A stretch of 54,305 bases of DNA, from NCBI RefSeq assembly GCF_009183415.1, contig NZ_WEHU01000028.1, forward strand, positions 1 to 54,305. The letters are read 5' to 3'. Under the pieces are notes generated by a model. That model saw nothing but the letters and a program-made list of their open reading frames with translations, made no database searches and was not told the DNA's origin. This DNA is from Bacillus sp. B1-b2. Lineage in GTDB: Bacteria > Bacillota > Bacilli > Bacillales > Cytobacillaceae. Both the position numbers and the translations under genes were made by a program. Below are positions 54,214-54,305 of this stretch, one piece after another (the first letter of the stretch is position 1; each line of letters opens with the position of its first letter).

Positions 54214-54305
54214 AGTTAAGTCCTCGATCTATTAGTATCAGTCAGCTCCACACGTCACCGCGCTTCCACCTCTGACCTATCAACCTGATCATCTTTCAGG
54301 GATCT
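54214..54305 (-). rRNA. rrl: 23S ribosomal RNA, 3' end (partial)
   Basis: The minus strand ends with TACTAATAGATCGAGGACTT and AACTA, the conserved 3' end of Bacillus 23S rRNA. The gene runs off the right edge of the window; only about 90 nt are present. Confidence 0.93.

Overview
The window looks like chromosome of a low-GC, Gram-positive member of the Bacillaceae. The evidence is the AT-rich composition, AGGAGG-type ribosome binding sites, a TTG-started groES under a perfect CIRCE operator, a sortase-anchored surface protein, an RNase J, and a right-hand block (tsaE-tsaB-rimI-tsaD / ydiF / moaC / rex / ydiK / ydiL / groES-groEL) matching the Bacillus subtilis ydi region from memory. I cannot name the genus.

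Left block (1-8.9 kb, all minus strand): a malate/C4-acid module with a CitA/DcuS-type sensor kinase and its response regulator, a KdgT-family permease and an NAD-type malic enzyme, followed upstream by a TauE/SafE exporter, an RNase J and a small hypothetical gene. Next (8.9-17 kb, minus) is a sugar operon in transcription order: MtlR-type regulator, split fructose-family PTS proteins, allulose/ribulose-phosphate epimerase, transketolase, transaldolase. From 17.1 to 19.6 kb there is a secreted, LPxTG-anchored PAP2 phosphatase carrying an autotransporter-type beta repeat.

Central block (about 20.0-44.1 kb): a stacked set of genomic islands at the 3' end of groEL. The intact tyrosine integrase (42835-44046) ends 82 bp from groEL, and a 17-bp core overlapping the groEL stop codon (44128-44144) recurs at about 20017, 24080, 28720 and 29893. 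Three of these copies (20017, 24080, 28720) are preceded by a decayed stub of the same integrase's last 20-25 codons. The simplest reading is repeated integration at one site, the youngest island next to groEL, with older islands pushed left and stripped of their integrases. Cargo by module: an FtsX-type ABC transporter (20.0-24.1 kb); a frameshifted small gene plus an unrecognised three-gene group with 814-, 110- and 54-residue products (24.1-28.7 kb); a serine-recombinase tail and a small membrane protein (28.7-29.9 kb); and the youngest, defence-like island (29.9-44.1 kb). That last island carries a SEC-C/GIY-YIG-like protein, a PD-(D/E)XK nuclease, a four-gene operon (metallo-beta-lactamase fold, trypsin-like protease, small middle protein, Rad50-like ATPase), a hairpin leader with three tiny ORFs, and a broken serine/tyrosine recombinase chimera.

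The four-gene operon is the best candidate for an unusual system. It has the shape of an ABC three-component conflict system, with a protease as likely effector and an MBL hydrolase as fourth gene. Right block (44.1-54.3 kb): groEL/groES, a CPBP protease, ydiK-like gene, rex, moaC, an ABC-F gene broken by a 10-bp tandem duplication, a DnaA-box cluster between it and tsaD, the tsaD-rimI-tsaB-tsaE operon, then an initiator tRNA-Met, 5S rRNA and the 3' end of a 23S rRNA gene, all three on the minus strand.
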